DNA of 64,000 bases, taken from Streptomyces sp. Tu6071 (lineage in GTDB: Bacteria; Actinomycetota; Actinomycetes; Streptomycetales; Streptomycetaceae). The notes under the pieces were generated by a model, which had not been told where the DNA came from, did no database searches, and was given only the letters and a program-made list of their open reading frames with translations. Made by a program: the position numbers and the translations under genes. Location of the stretch: assembly GCF_000213055.1 (NCBI RefSeq), contig NZ_CM001165.1, positions 2,317,445-2,381,444 of the forward strand, given 5' to 3'. Below, piece after piece: positions 45,012 through 52,542 of the stretch. Every line of letters begins with the position of its first letter. Positions within the stretch are counted from its first letter, which is position 1.

Positions 45012-47351
45012 TCACGGGGGAGCAAGCAGCGCGGGGGCGGCGCGCGGTGGGTCGTACATCAGCACGACGCCCTCCGACCAGCCCTGCCCGTGCTCGGCCG
45101 CGCGCCGCCAGTCGTGCAGCGCGTAGGGCAGTTGCGCCGCGCTGTGCGCCGCGCGCACCTCCTGTCCGACCCGGGTGTGGAAGCCGGAGCAGTTCCCGTC
45201 GTACGCGTACCCCGGAACCATCCCGTACGTGCGCGAGAACTCCCCCCTGCGCCGCCACAGCGCGACCCCGTACCCGGCGCGCACGAGGCGCGGCAGCGCG
45301 TCGCCCGTGACGGGGTGCGCCGCGCCCCGGTACTGGCACAGGACCGGGATCTCGGCGGGGAGCGTGACGAGGTCGTCGGCGAGGGCGCGCGGGGTGCCGC
45401 CCGCGCAGTCGAGGACGCTGCCGTGCACGCCCTCCGCCCCGGGGCCGCGCGGGTGCAGCGCCGCCCAGCGCACGGGGTCGACCTCGGCCCCGGGGCCGAA
45501 CTGCTCGCGGCTCGCGCACCGTACGACGACGGGCCGTACGGCGCCGAGCGGGCCGCCCCCCGACGGGTCAGGCCACGTGTCGACCTCCAGGCCGAGCAGG
45601 TCGTGCGGCAGCGCGACGTGGAGCATCGCGGGGGCGCCCGGCTCGTCGCAGCGCCGGAAGGCGTCGGCGAGGGGCCCGGCGAGCGCGGCGGGCAGGGCGC
45701 GCAGCGGTACGGCGTCGGCGCTCTCGTGGACGGACTCGGTGAGCGGTTCGGGGGCGTCCGTCCCGCCCTCCTCGACGGCGAGGCCCCACGTGACGTGTCC
45801 GGGCTGCCAGCCGAGGGCGTCGACGCGGAGCACGACGGCGCGGCGCGCGGCGCGGCGGCGCGGGCGGGGGGACGCGGGCGCGGGGCGCTCGTGGGCGCGC
45901 CACCAGTCGGCGAGTTCGGTGTGGTAGACGGCGCGGATCTCCGGGGGCAGTTCGTCGGCGGCGTCGGCGGCCCAGTCGCGCAGCTTCCGCAGCGCGTGCG
46001 CGGCCTCGCGGGTTTCGGCGGCGAGGAGGTCGTCGGCGGGCGGGAGCGCGGCGGCCACCGGGGCGGCGGCGTGGAGGGGGGCCGCCGCGGGGGCGGGGGT
46101 CGCCGCGTGGAGGACCGCGAGGACGTAGCGCAGCGCGAGCGCGTACGGGTCGCGCGTGCCGCCCGCGCGGTCGCGCAGCACGCCGAAGCCGTCGCGCCAG
46201 GCGCGCGGCGGGTGCGGGCGGTCGGCACCGTAGAGGTCGAGAGGCAGGGCGCGCAGGAGCGTCGCGAGTTCGGCAGGCGCGGCGGGGTGCGGGAGCCCGG
46301 CGAAGAGGCCGTAGAGGCGGGTGCGGTCGAGGGGGCCGGGGCGGGCCCCGGGGCCCCACAGGGAGCGCTGCGCGTCGGTCCAGGTGGGCGCGGCGCCCGC
46401 GAGCTGGGAGGCGTGGTAGCGGTCGTGATCGCGGTAGAGGGCCTGGTAGAGGTCCTCCTCGGGCTCCGGGGGCTCCGGTACGGGACCGGGCGCGTCCCCG
46501 TACGCGGCGGCGTCCCGCGCGCGGGGCTCGGGCAGGACCGCGGCGGGGGCGGGCGCCGCGAGGCCGGTCCCGGCGCGTCCCGTCGTCGCGCCCTCCCACC
46601 AGGGCCCGTCGGGGAGCATCGTGCCGAAGGGCGGGGTGGCCCGCTCGGCGGTCAGGCCGGGCACCGCGAGGGAGCGCAGGCAGGCGAGGTCGACGGCGGA
46701 GCCGCTGCCGCCTTCACGCAGCCGGGACTTGACGACGGCGACGACCTCGCCGCGCCGCAGGTCGACGACGGGGCCGCCCGACGACCCCGCGATGAACCCC
46801 TCCCCCTTGAGGAGGAGCTGCTCGGCCTCGCCCGGCCCGCCGAGGGTCCCCGCGACGGTCACGGCGCCGCCGCGCAGGGTCAGTTGCCCGCCGTTGTCGA
46901 TCCAGCCGACCTGGTAGAGCCCGCTGCCGTCGAGCTGTGTGCCCGCGGGGCGGTCGGAGAGGTAGGCGCACGTGTACGGGGCGGGCCGGCGCAACCGTAC
47001 GAGAGCGAGGTCGGGGGCGGGCCAGGAACCGGTCGCGGGGACGTGCTCGGGGAGCACGGCGGCGACCTCGCCTTCGAGGGCGAAGGGGAGACCGCTGGGG
47101 CCCACCTGGCAGACGATCACCCGCTCCCCCTTCCCGACCGGCCGCTGCGCCGCCCCGTCGAAGAGGACATGCGCGCAGGTCAGGACCCACTGCGGCGCGG
47201 CGAGAAAACCGCTGCCGAGAAACAGCCCGGCCTCCTGGACCGTGTCGAGAGGGCTATACCCGGCTCGGGGAACGTGGATGCGGACCGTGGCCGCCTTCGT
47301 CAGATCCTCCAGGATCTTCCACACCGGCTGCCCTTCCCCACCGCCGTTCAT
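45012..47351 (-). CDS. Trypsin-like protease with VMAP domains
   Basis: A 779-aa protein. The N-terminal 230 residues are a trypsin-like domain with an intact triad: His in WVLTCAHVL, Asp in APDLALVRL and Ser in GFIAGSSGGPVVD. There is no signal peptide, so it acts in the cytoplasm. The middle (LYQALYRDHDRYHASQLAG and beyond) and the C-terminus ending EGVVLMYDPPRAAP match the vWA-MoxR-associated protein (VMAP) C-terminal region as I know it. It heads the VMAP-MoxR-vWA genes. It may be activated by the ATPase-vWA pair and cleave a downstream effector. The start ATG 47351 overlaps the stop of a possible upstream ORF by four bases. Confidence 0.87.
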   Translation of the reverse strand: MNGGGEGQPVWKILEDLTKAATVRIHVPRAGYSPLDTVQEAGLFLGSGFLAAPQWVLTCAHVLFDGAAQRPVGKGERVIVCQVGPSGLPFALEGEVAAVLPEHVPATGSWPAPDLALVRLRRPAPYTCAYLSDRPAGTQLDGSGLYQVGWIDNGGQLTLRGGAVTVAGTLGGPGEAEQLLLKGEGFIAGSSGGPVVDLRRGEVVAVVKSRLREGGSGSAVDLACLRSLAVPGLTAERATPPFGTMLPDGPWWEGATTGRAGTGLAAPAPAAVLPEPRARDAAAYGDAPGPVPEPPEPEEDLYQALYRDHDRYHASQLAGAAPTWTDAQRSLWGPGARPGPLDRTRLYGLFAGLPHPAAPAELATLLRALPLDLYGADRPHPPRAWRDGFGVLRDRAGGTRDPYALALRYVLAVLHAATPAPAAAPLHAAAPVAAALPPADDLLAAETREAAHALRKLRDWAADAADELPPEIRAVYHTELADWWRAHERPAPASPRPRRRAARRAVVLRVDALGWQPGHVTWGLAVEEGGTDAPEPLTESVHESADAVPLRALPAALAGPLADAFRRCDEPGAPAMLHVALPHDLLGLEVDTWPDPSGGGPLGAVRPVVVRCASREQFGPGAEVDPVRWAALHPRGPGAEGVHGSVLDCAGGTPRALADDLVTLPAEIPVLCQYRGAAHPVTGDALPRLVRAGYGVALWRRRGEFSRTYGMVPGYAYDGNCSGFHTRVGQEVRAAHSAAQLPYALHDWRRAAEHGQGWSEGVVLMYDPPRAAPALLAPP

Positions 47352-47776
47352 CGCACCTCACCCCCGACGACGGGGCTCCCGCCCCGGTCCCTGGGGGGCG
47401 GGGTGGTGGTTGCGGGGTGGGGGGTTGCGGGGTGGGAGGCTGGCGGGTGGGGGGTTGCCGGGTGGAGGGGCGCCGGGCCTGCGGCTGTACGGCTCGGGAT
47501 CGCCGGGTCCGCGTCTGCATGGGCGTGGCTCAGGGACGCCCGGCCTGCGATGGCCTGGCTGAAGGGCGCCCGGTCTGTGACGGTCCGGCTCGGGGCCGTC
47601 CGGCCCGTTCCCGTCCCTCGTACCGCCCCGTCCCCCGCACGAGTGACGCCCCGGACGCGCGCGTCGCTCCGTGCGCGCTCCGTGTGCGTCTCCCGGCCCC
47701 TTGGCCCCGTGGCCCCCGGGCGCTCCGTGCCGCGTCGCGTCGTCCCGCCTGTTCCGCGGGTCGCGTGGTCCCCCAT
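47348..47776 (-). CDS. Candidate small repeat-containing protein upstream of the VMAP gene
   Basis: A 142-aa frame from ATG 47776 (GGGGGA six bases before it) to a TGA that overlaps the VMAP ATG by four bases (ATGA), the same junction type as the real operons here. The middle holds four imperfect 30-base units giving ten-residue repeats such as RAPFSQAIAG and RASLSHAHAD, followed by a Pro/His/Thr-rich stretch (PATPHPATPHP-like). It is compositionally odd, and third-position bias is weaker than in neighbours. Either a real, fast-evolving linker or adaptor protein or an accidental frame. It deserves a check before being accepted. Confidence 0.4.
   Translation of the reverse strand: MGDHATRGTGGTTRRGTERPGATGPRGRETHTERARSDARVRGVTRAGDGAVRGTGTGRTAPSRTVTDRAPFSQAIAGRASLSHAHADADPAIPSRTAAGPAPLHPATPHPPASHPATPHPATTTPPPRDRGGSPVVGGEVR
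47405..47603. repeat. Tandem repeats in the VMAP / DUF6104 intergenic region
   Basis: Four imperfect 30-base units (47478-47507, 47514-47543, 47544-47573, 47574-47603) built on TGCNNTGGCNTGGCTNAGGG-like sequence, and to their left a 12-24 base GGGGTTGC/GGGTGGG repeat (about 47405-47466). The unit length is a multiple of three. The rest of the 47352-47993 region, up to the plus-strand DUF6104 gene, is GC-rich and shows no clear promoter. Confidence 0.65.
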
Positions 47777-47993
47777 GGTGTGTCCCCCGTTCCTTCTTCC
47801 GCGTGCCTGGCGGGGGCCGATGGGCCGCCGTTCGGTCGTGGCGCGCGGGCAGAGCAGATTAGCCCGTGTGCGGTGCGGGGGCGAGGAGGAAACGGGACAC
47901 CCGGCCCGCCTATCCTGTGCCTCGGACGTCCCGGGCCTCTGCCCGCCGCCCGTACCCCTTCGGCCACCGGCCCCATCAGACGGAGCACGCGAC

Positions 47994-48173
47994 ATGTACT
48001 TCACCGACCGCGGTATCGAGGAGCTGGAGCGGCGGCGCGGCGAGGAAGAGGTGAGCTTCGAGTGGCTCGCCGAGCAGTTCCGCGTCTTCGTCGACCTCAA
48101 CCCGGACTTCGAGGTCCCCGTCGAGCGCCTGGCGACCTGGCTCGCCCGCCTCGACGACGAGGACGAGGACTGA
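47994..48173 (+). CDS. DUF6104 small acidic protein
   Basis: A 59-aa protein, MYFTDRGIEELERRRGEEE at the start and RLATWLARLDDEDED at the end. This is a highly conserved small Streptomyces protein (DUF6104) of unknown function with about 40% charged residues. GGAG lies eight bases before the ATG. It is the first plus-strand gene to the right of the 22-kb minus-strand block, and I take it as the core-chromosome border of that block. Confidence 0.88.
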   Translation: MYFTDRGIEELERRRGEEEVSFEWLAEQFRVFVDLNPDFEVPVERLATWLARLDDEDED

Positions 48174-48790
48174 CACCGGGCGACACGTCCGCGGGCAGGG
48201 ACGGGGGCTGACGCCGGAGGGGAAAGGCCCCCCGCCCCCCTGGCCCCGGGCGCCACCCGGACCGGTCGTTGCCCCGCCACCGGACTCCGCTGACGCTCGC
48301 CGCCGCCTGACGGAACCCGGCACCGGACCACCCGGCGCCGGAGCGAACCCGGCACCGAGCCGCCCCCGCCCCCGGCGCGGACCGACCTGCGGAACGAGCG
48401 CGCGCCCCGCCGGGCCCCGCGCCCCGGGGACCCCTCGCCCGAGACCCCGCGCCCTGCCCGGACCCGTCGGCTCCCCTCTGCCGCACTCCGCTGACCGGCC
48501 CGCCCCACCTGGCGAACGAATCCAGCCCACCGTCGGATCGTGCCCAGCGACGGACCGGACCCGGGCGACGAACCGCGAGACCGTCCCACAGCGCGCACGG
48601 GCCCCCGGAACACCCCCCCCCTCCGCCGACCCGGCCACCCCGACGCCCCCACCCGGAGCCACCCCAGAACCAAGCGCCCCGGCCCCCGCCACGGACCGCC
48701 ACCCCGAGCCGCCCGGTCACCCCGAACCGGCCGCCCCCGGCCCCGCCACCGCCACCCCCCGCTACCGCCCTCCCCCACCCCCGGTCCCCC
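48174..48790. other. 617-base intergenic region, low-complexity and GC-rich
   Basis: Lies between convergent genes. The sequence is Pro/Arg-type codon-like low complexity in all frames, with short repeated CCGGCACCG and CCCGCGCC words. No frame has a coding pattern, and I saw no perfect hairpin or RNA gene. Confidence 0.5.
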
Positions 48791-49690
48791 TCACCCCCAC
48801 CCCCGCCCCGCCCGCATCCGGTCGTACGCCAGCGCGGACAGACCGTGGGCGACCAGCAGCGTGCCCGCGCAGCTCCAGTCGTGGTCCCGGCGCCGCAGCC
48901 CGTACGCCAGCAGCGGGAGCCCCACCGCGCACTGCGCGCCCGCCAGGAAGCGCGCTCCCGGGCCGCGCAGCCACGGGCCCAGGGCGCCGTGCTCGACCGC
49001 GTCGATCTCGCCCCGTACCGCGTCGCGCCAGCCCGCCCAGGACAGGAGGCGGTTGCCCGGTACGACGGCGGCGACCGAGCGGAGGCGGTCGGCGGGCTCG
49101 CCCGGCAGCAGCCCGGCGGGCAGGCGCAGTCCGGCGCGCGCGAGCACCGCGAGCACGCCGCGCAGCCGGGCGCGCGCGTCGCTCTCCGGGTCCTCGCGCG
49201 TGAGCGGCCCGAGTTCCTGGAGGTCGAGCACGGGGTCGAGGCCGAGACGGAGCACGAAGGTGCGCATCGCCTCGTCCTCGCCGAGCGGCGTCCCGTCCGC
49301 GGCCCACTCGTAGCCGACCGGGCGCCGGAAGCCGGAGCAGAGCACGAGACCGGCGCGCTCGTGGTCCCACCACAGCGCGAGGACGGGCCAGGAGGCGCCG
49401 ACCGCGAGCGCCGTCGCCCACCCGGTGAGGACCCTGTCGACCGGCTCGCCGCCGTGCAGCCACGGCTTGTCCTCCGGTACGAGGGCGCTCCACCGCGCCG
49501 CGCCGCCGGGCCCCGGCTCCCCCGCCGGGCACAGCACGAGCGGCCTGCGCAGCAGCCGCGCCACGTGCGCCACCTCGTCCGGCTCCGCCCGGCACAGCAG
49601 GAGCGCCCCGGCCGCCCGCTCGGCGTCCGTCGCGTCGGAGGGGGCGGCGGCGTGCGGCGTGGGGCGGGAGCCGCCCGGGGGATTGGCCAT
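48791..49690 (-). CDS. Hypothetical protein with hydrophobic C-terminus
   Basis: A 299-aa protein found, to my knowledge, only in Streptomyces-type genomes. The first 200 residues are soluble-looking and contain a WPVLALWWDHERAGLVLCSGFRRP segment (given in two parts: WPVLALWWDHERAG, then LVLCSGFRRP) and EDEAMRTFVLRLGLD. The last 60 residues hold two short hydrophobic stretches (FLAGAQCAVGLPLLAYGL and GTLLVAHGLSALAYD). No catalytic motif was recognised. It is divergent from the DUF4097 gene with a 256-base gap that holds the PadR operator. Confidence 0.78.
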   Translation of the reverse strand: MANPPGGSRPTPHAAAPSDATDAERAAGALLLCRAEPDEVAHVARLLRRPLVLCPAGEPGPGGAARWSALVPEDKPWLHGGEPVDRVLTGWATALAVGASWPVLALWWDHERAGLVLCSGFRRPVGYEWAADGTPLGEDEAMRTFVLRLGLDPVLDLQELGPLTREDPESDARARLRGVLAVLARAGLRLPAGLLPGEPADRLRSVAAVVPGNRLLSWAGWRDAVRGEIDAVEHGALGPWLRGPGARFLAGAQCAVGLPLLAYGLRRRDHDWSCAGTLLVAHGLSALAYDRMRAGRGWG

Positions 49691-49793
49691 GAATCCACGC
49701 TAGGACGGCCCTCCCCGCACGGCCCGCCTTCGGCGTCCTTCCGTGGCTCCCCGCCCCCTCCCGGTCCCGCGCCGGATGGCGGCGGCCCCGCAC

Positions 49794-49821
49794 TTGACGC
49801 CCGCGATCCGCGATATATCGT
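49794..49821 (+). promoter_or_regulatory. Promoter of the DUF4097-padR operon
   Basis: TTGACG (49794-49799) and TATCGT (49816-49821) with a 16-base spacer form a sigma-70-like promoter. The -10 box lies inside the left arm of the palindrome at 49815-49842, as expected if a repressor blocks it. Predicted transcription start about 120 bases upstream of the first gene. Confidence 0.55.
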
Positions 49822-49842
49822 GTTCGGAAGAGAACGCGATAT
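49815..49842. promoter_or_regulatory. PadR-type operator palindrome
   Basis: ATATCG-N-GTTC-(6 bases)-GAAC-N-CGATAT: both arms match perfectly except one position each. It is the only A/T-rich palindrome in this GC-rich region and overlaps the -10 box of the operon that encodes a PadR protein. Autoregulation through such sites is usual for PadR proteins (established), the pairing here is inferred. Confidence 0.65.
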
Positions 49843-49946
49843 GACGCGAAGCGCCCGTCGCGTGCTGCCGGTACGCCGCGCCCGCACGCACCGCGCGAGA
49901 CACGTACGAGTGACACACGTACGAGGGAAGAACGGGGAGGTTCGGC

Positions 49947-50852
49947 ATGGCCGAGTGGTCCGTGGCGGAAGCACGGAAACTGAGGATCGAGGACCCGGTG
50001 CGGACCGTGCGCGTCGGGCTCATGGGCGGCGAGGTCAACGTCGTCGGGCGTCCGGGCCCGGGGGCCGGGATCGGCCTCCAGGTCGCGGAGGTGGACGGCC
50101 CGCCGCTCGACGTGAGCACGGCGGACGGGGTGCTGACGGTCGAGTACCCGGACGTGCCGTGGCGCGGCCCGCTCAAGTGGCTCTCCTCGCGGGTGCGCGA
50201 GCGGCACGCGGTGGTCTCGCTCGTCGTGCCCGCCGACACCCACGTGGAGGTGCACGTCGCGGGCGCGGGGGTCACGGTCTCCGGGCTCGACGCGCCGCTC
50301 GTCGTGCACAGCGTCTCGGGCGGCGCCACGCTGACGCGCCTGAGCGGCGCGGTCGAGGCCGAGACGGTCTCGGGCGCCTTCGAGGCGCAGGCCACGAGCG
50401 GCCCGCTCCGCTTCGCCTCGGTCACGGGGACCCTCACCGTCGTCGACGGCACGGGCCCCTCCGTGCGCGCCGATTCGGTGAGCGGCGACATCATCCTGGA
50501 CCTGGCCCCCGGCGAGACGCCCGCCGACATCCGGCTCACGAGCGTGTCGGGACAGGTCGCGATCCGCCTTCCGCACCCGGGGGACGCCACCGTCGAGGCG
50601 GACACGGCGAGCGGTTCGGTCTCCAACGCCTTCGAGGACCTGCGCGTCAGCGGCGCGTGGGGCAGCAAGAAGGTGACCGGAAGGCTCGGTTCCGGGCATG
50701 GCAGGCTCAGGGCCACGACGGTCTCCGGCTCCCTCGCGCTCCTGCGCAGGCCGCCCCGCACGGAGGAGACCGAGCCCACCGAGGAGCCGGACCCCCCGGC
50801 CCCCACCGACCAGCCCGACCAGCCCGACCAGCCCGACAGGAAGGTGCTCTGA
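49947..50852 (+). CDS. DUF4097 beta-strand repeat protein
   Basis: A 301-aa protein made mostly of short beta repeats, with the SVSG/TVSG/TASG turn recurring about every 20 residues (HSVSGGATL, ETVSGAFEA, DSVSGDIIL, TSVSGQVAI, DTASGSVSN, TTVSGSLAL). That is the DUF4097/adhesin-like right-handed beta-helix pattern. No signal peptide or membrane helix, so it is probably cytoplasmic. A Pro/Asp-rich tail ends it. It is one base from the padR start (TGAGATG), forming an operon with it. In Bacillus and actinobacteria such proteins are tied to PadR/PspC-type envelope-stress genes; exact role unknown. Confidence 0.88.
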   Translation: MAEWSVAEARKLRIEDPVRTVRVGLMGGEVNVVGRPGPGAGIGLQVAEVDGPPLDVSTADGVLTVEYPDVPWRGPLKWLSSRVRERHAVVSLVVPADTHVEVHVAGAGVTVSGLDAPLVVHSVSGGATLTRLSGAVEAETVSGAFEAQATSGPLRFASVTGTLTVVDGTGPSVRADSVSGDIILDLAPGETPADIRLTSVSGQVAIRLPHPGDATVEADTASGSVSNAFEDLRVSGAWGSKKVTGRLGSGHGRLRATTVSGSLALLRRPPRTEETEPTEEPDPPAPTDQPDQPDQPDRKVL

Positions 50853-50853
50853 G

Positions 50854-51966
50854 ATGGCCCCCGTCTTCGCCCACGGCCGCCTGCGGCTGTACCTGCTCAA
50901 ACTCCTCGCCGAGGCCCCGCGCCACGGCTACGAGATCATCCGCCTCCTCCAGGAGCGCTTCGAGGGGCTGTACGCGCCCTCGGCCGGCACGGTCTACCCG
51001 CGCCTCGCCAAGCTGGAGTCCGAGGGTCTCGTCACGCACACGACCGAGGGCGGCAGGAAGGTGTACGCGATCACCGCTCCCGGCCGCGCGGAACTCGCCG
51101 CGCGCGGGGGCGAGCTGGCCGAACTGGAGCTGGAGATCCGCGAGTCGGTCGCCGAGCTGGCCGCCGAGATCCGCGACGACGTACGGGGCGCGGCGGGCGA
51201 GCTGCGCCGCGAGGTACGCGCCGAGACGGGCCGCTCCGAGACGGCGGGCGGTACGGGAGCGGGGCGCGGCGAGGGCGAGCGCGAGGCGTGGCGCGCCGCG
51301 AAGGAGGAGCTGCGCCGGGCGAAGCAGGAGTGGCGCGAACAGGCGCGCCAGGCGCGCGACGAGAGCCGCCGCGCGCGTGAGGACGCGCAGCGGGCCCGCC
51401 GTCAGGCGCGCGACGCGCAGGCCAAGGCGAAGGCGCAGGCCAAGGAGGCGCAGGAGCACTTCCAGCACATGGCGCGCCAGGTCCAGCAGCAGATGCAGGA
51501 GCACTTCAGCCGGGGCGACTGGCCCACCGGGTTGCGCGAGGGACTGAGCGAGCTGACGCGCGAGTTCGGCCGCTTCGGGCGCGAGGGCGGCTTCGGCCAG
51601 GGGTCGGGCGGCGGCCACTGGGGGGCGTGGGGCGGTGGCCGTGCGCCGTGGGAGGCGCGGGCGGAGAAGTCCCGCGAGGAGTCCCCGGACCTGGGAAAGC
51701 ACCTCGCGGACGACCTGGACGAGGAGGCGGCCGACCTGACGGGCGAGGGCCCCGGGCCCGTACCGCCGCCGTGGGCCACGGAGCCGCTCGCCGAGGGTGA
51801 TCCGGTGCGTGAACTGGAGCGGCTGCTCGACCGGTTCCGCGACGACGTCAGGGACTCGGCACGCGACGGCGGCGTCACGTCCGCCCAGCTCCACGCGGCC
51901 CGCGAGCAGCTCGCGCGGGCGGCGGCGCGCATCGCGGCCGTCCTCGGGGAGCCGTCCGCTGAATGA
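50854..51966 (+). CDS. PadR-family regulator with a long coiled-coil extension
   Basis: A 370-aa protein. Residues 1-75 are a PadR winged helix (LYLLKLLAEAPRHGYEIIRL, YAPSAGTVYPRLAKLESEGL, GRKVYAITAPGR). The usual dimerisation helix is then replaced by nearly 300 residues of Ala/Arg/Glu/Gln-rich sequence (for example RRAREDAQRARRQARDAQAK) with coiled-coil character, a Gly-rich stretch and a C-terminal helix. Typical PadR proteins have 100-190 residues. AGGAAGG precedes the ATG. It probably represses its own operon through the palindrome at 49815-49842. Confidence 0.9.
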   Translation: MAPVFAHGRLRLYLLKLLAEAPRHGYEIIRLLQERFEGLYAPSAGTVYPRLAKLESEGLVTHTTEGGRKVYAITAPGRAELAARGGELAELELEIRESVAELAAEIRDDVRGAAGELRREVRAETGRSETAGGTGAGRGEGEREAWRAAKEELRRAKQEWREQARQARDESRRAREDAQRARRQARDAQAKAKAQAKEAQEHFQHMARQVQQQMQEHFSRGDWPTGLREGLSELTREFGRFGREGGFGQGSGGGHWGAWGGGRAPWEARAEKSREESPDLGKHLADDLDEEAADLTGEGPGPVPPPWATEPLAEGDPVRELERLLDRFRDDVRDSARDGGVTSAQLHAAREQLARAAARIAAVLGEPSAE

Positions 51967-52331
51967 CCACCATCGCCTGGGGCCCGCTGGGCCGGGCCCC
52001 CCTCTGGCGGGCGGTCATGCACTTGGCGGCGCTGGAGGCGAAGGAGTCGCCCCGCGCGGCGCGGTACGTCCCGACGGAACCGGCGGACGCCGTACGTACC
52101 GGACCGGCGGACGCCGTACGTACCGAACCGGCGGACGCCGTACGTACGGAAGCGCCCGGCCGCGTACGTACGACGCAGGAGCCGCCCGCGGCCACCCGCG
52201 CCCCCGAGATCGGTCCCGCCCGCACGGTCCGGGCGCCCCGTCCCCGTACCGCCGCCACCGCCCACCACGCGGCCCGCACCCCGAGAAACCCGCCCCAGCA
52301 GGAACCGGGCACGGTACGGGCATCCGCCTGA
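51963..52331 (+). CDS. Small repeat-containing hypothetical protein
   Basis: A 122-aa frame whose ATG overlaps the padR stop by four bases, suggesting coupling. After an unremarkable start (WRAVMHLAALEAKESPRAAR) it holds four eight-residue repeats of the EPADAVRT type and then an Ala/Pro/Arg-rich, basic tail. Only the overlap and the in-frame repeat argue for a real gene; composition is close to non-coding Streptomyces sequence. No function is proposed. Confidence 0.4.
   Translation: MTTIAWGPLGRAPLWRAVMHLAALEAKESPRAARYVPTEPADAVRTGPADAVRTEPADAVRTEAPGRVRTTQEPPAATRAPEIGPARTVRAPRPRTAATAHHAARTPRNPPQQEPGTVRASA
52077..52172 (+). repeat. 24-bp tandem repeat, four copies
   Basis: Three almost identical units (52077-52100, 52101-52124, 52125-52148) based on ACCGGCGGACGCCGTACGTA, and a fourth diverged unit to 52172. 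The unit is eight codons long and keeps the frame of the small ORF. Confidence 0.85.
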
Positions 52332-52542
52332 ACCGGGCCGGGACCGGCGGGCGCGGGCGTCCGCCCGTACACCGGCGGTGACGGGCCCCTCGTAGCGGCG
52401 CGACCGCACCCGCACCCGTACGGGAGCCCTTCGCCACGCACGCGCGCCGCACACGCGAGCCGCGCGCACACCGCATTCGCGCACCGCCCACGCCGACCCG
52501 CGCACCGCGTCCGCGCACCGCGCGTCCGCGCCCCCGCTCACC

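Noticed and set aside
25231..47776. Integrated mobile island hypothesis for the minus-strand cluster
   Set aside because: No integrase, transposase, direct-repeat attachment sites or tRNA was found at its borders, and base composition matches the surroundings.
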